This document shows positions 63,313-64,000 of a DNA stretch of 64,000 nt, piece by piece. The notes under the pieces are model-generated. The model was given only the letters and a program-made list of their open reading frames with translations. It searched no databases and was not told the origin of the DNA. The position numbers and the translations under genes were made by a program. The stretch spans positions 1,736,001 through 1,800,000 of the forward strand of contig JAZHRN010000137.1 in NCBI GenBank assembly GCA_036435485.1, in the 5' to 3' direction. Source of the stretch: Saposhnikovia divaricata (lineage: Eukaryota > Streptophyta > Magnoliopsida > Apiales > Apiaceae). Within the stretch, counting starts at the first letter, position 1, and each line of letters begins with the position of its first letter.

Positions 63313-64000
63313 CCAATAACCCATAGGAATCAAATATGTAAAAATATCCACAAAATGGTCCGACTTGATTTTTAACAATATCCCGTGTACTAACCCCTTT
63401 GAGAAATTTCCGAAAACCGAGTTTCGATCATATCAGCTCCGATTCCGGTCCGAACTTCGTCAAATAAAATTTCGTTGAATTCCAATAACCCATAGGAACA
63501 AAATATGTAAAAATATCCAGAAAATGGTCCGACTCGATTTTTAACAATATCCCGTGTACTAACCCCTTTGAGGATTATCCGAAAACCGAGTTTCGATCAT
63601 ATCAGCTTCGATTCAAGTCCGAACGGCACCAAATAAAATTTCATTGAATTCCAATAACCCATAGGAACAAAATATATAAAAATATCCACAAAATGGTCCA
63701 ACTTGATTTTTAACGATATCCCGTGTACTAACTCCTTTGGGATTTAGGGTTCATGGTTCCAAAAACCGAGTTTCGATCATATCAGCTCCGATTCCGGTCC
63801 GAAATGCGTCAAATAAAATTTCGTTGTATTCCAATAACCCATAGGAACAAAATATGTAAAAATATCCACAAAATGGACTGACTCGATTTTTAACAATATC
63901 TCGTGTGCAAACACCTATTTAGGATTATCCGAAAACCGAGTTTCGATCATATCAGCTCCGATTCAGGTCCAAATTTCGTCAAATAAAATTTCATTGAATT

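Larger units (their letters stand above)
1..64000. repeat. Satellite DNA array of ~169-170 bp monomers in a 6-monomer (1026 bp) higher-order repeat
   Basis: The window is filled end to end by head-to-tail copies of one AT-rich monomer, all in the same orientation. Landmarks recur about every 169 bp: CCAATAACCCATAGGAAC, then a TATGTAAAAATATCC stretch, GATTTTTAACAATATC, CCGAGTTTCGAT and CAAATAAAATTTC. Six monomer classes (A-F) repeat in fixed order and define a 1026-bp HOR. No stretch above a few tens of bases departs from the monomer pattern, so there is no embedded gene, transposon or spacer. Both window edges lie inside the array. Monomer size, HOR structure and a TTTAGGG-containing block fit a plant centromeric or pericentromeric satellite; this is inference, and a subtelomeric or knob location is not excluded. 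The family is not recognised. Confidence 0.98.
59547..64000. repeat. Distal block: HORs at 59804, 60830, 61856, 62882 and 63739
   Basis: Three intervals of 1026 and one of 857 follow the last ten-monomer unit. GGACTGACTCG in C marks the last three HORs (about 61995, 63020, 63877). GGGATTTAGGG replaces GGGGTTTAGGG at 61856 and 63739. TTTTCAAAAATATC in B is private to about 62851. The block contains the 62081-62187 conversion tract and the D/E fusion at 63144-63312, and runs off the window edge inside a C monomer. No gene is seen. Confidence 0.8.

Noticed and set aside
1..64000. CRISPR array or bacterial repeat region
   Set aside because: The units are about 169 bp with no unique spacers; all of each unit is repeat. 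No cas genes are present.
1..64000. Embedded retrotransposon, LTR or other mobile element
   Set aside because: I followed the monomer landmarks through the window and found no interruption longer than the 11-bp B gain, and no terminal repeats or target-site duplications.
1..64000. Known plant centromere satellites (for example the Arabidopsis 178-bp repeat)
   Set aside because: The monomer does not match the Arabidopsis 180-bp family sequence as I remember it, and I could not match another named family. A database search of the 169-bp consensus would decide; I give no name.

Overview
The whole 64 kb is one uninterrupted tandem satellite DNA array. It contains no credible protein-coding gene, RNA gene, transposon, CRISPR array or unique sequence. 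The unit is an AT-rich monomer of about 169-170 bp, and every copy runs head-to-tail in the same orientation from the first to the last base. The likely source is a plant centromeric or pericentromeric array, seen through a long-read assembly. The reasons are the monomer length, the multi-monomer higher-order repeat (HOR), the lack of genes, and a plant-type telomere-like block (TTTAGGG) in one monomer class. I do not recognise the satellite family and name no species.

Monomers fall into six classes, here called A to F, in the fixed order A-B-C-D-E-F. The clean reference copy is 19543-20568: A 169, B 180, C 170, D 169, E 169 and F 169 bp, total 1026 bp. B is 11 bp longer because a 10-bp block is replaced by a 21-bp block containing GGGTTTAGGGTT. 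I located 63 of these B blocks by eye; 34 of the 62 intervals between them are exactly 1026 bp. Nearly all other intervals equal 1026 plus or minus whole monomers: 519, 686-687, 855-857, 1532-1534 and 1703 bp. This indicates recombination almost always in monomer register.

Layout. 1-7914 is the most heterogeneous part: a roughly 17-monomer super-repeat starts at 1, 3763 and 6407, and there are several truncated or hybrid monomers. 7914-19542 is a mosaic of three HOR variants duplicated at about 2.7, 3.1 and 5.1 kb offsets. 19543-23474 is a transition. 23475-29630 contains a 2052-bp (two-HOR) super-repeat. 29631-64000 is a patchwork in which a 1703-bp ten-monomer unit with one identical deletion junction occurs four times (32709, 41256, 44842, 57844). 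Interleaved with it are 857-bp five-monomer HORs, a 2402-bp super-repeat (48428 and 50830), a 1534-bp tandem duplication and a 5469-bp-offset duplication.

No genes act together here. The biology is structural: probable centromere or heterochromatin DNA that evolves by unequal exchange, segmental amplification and short gene conversion. All positions and lengths were counted by hand and may be off by a base or two.
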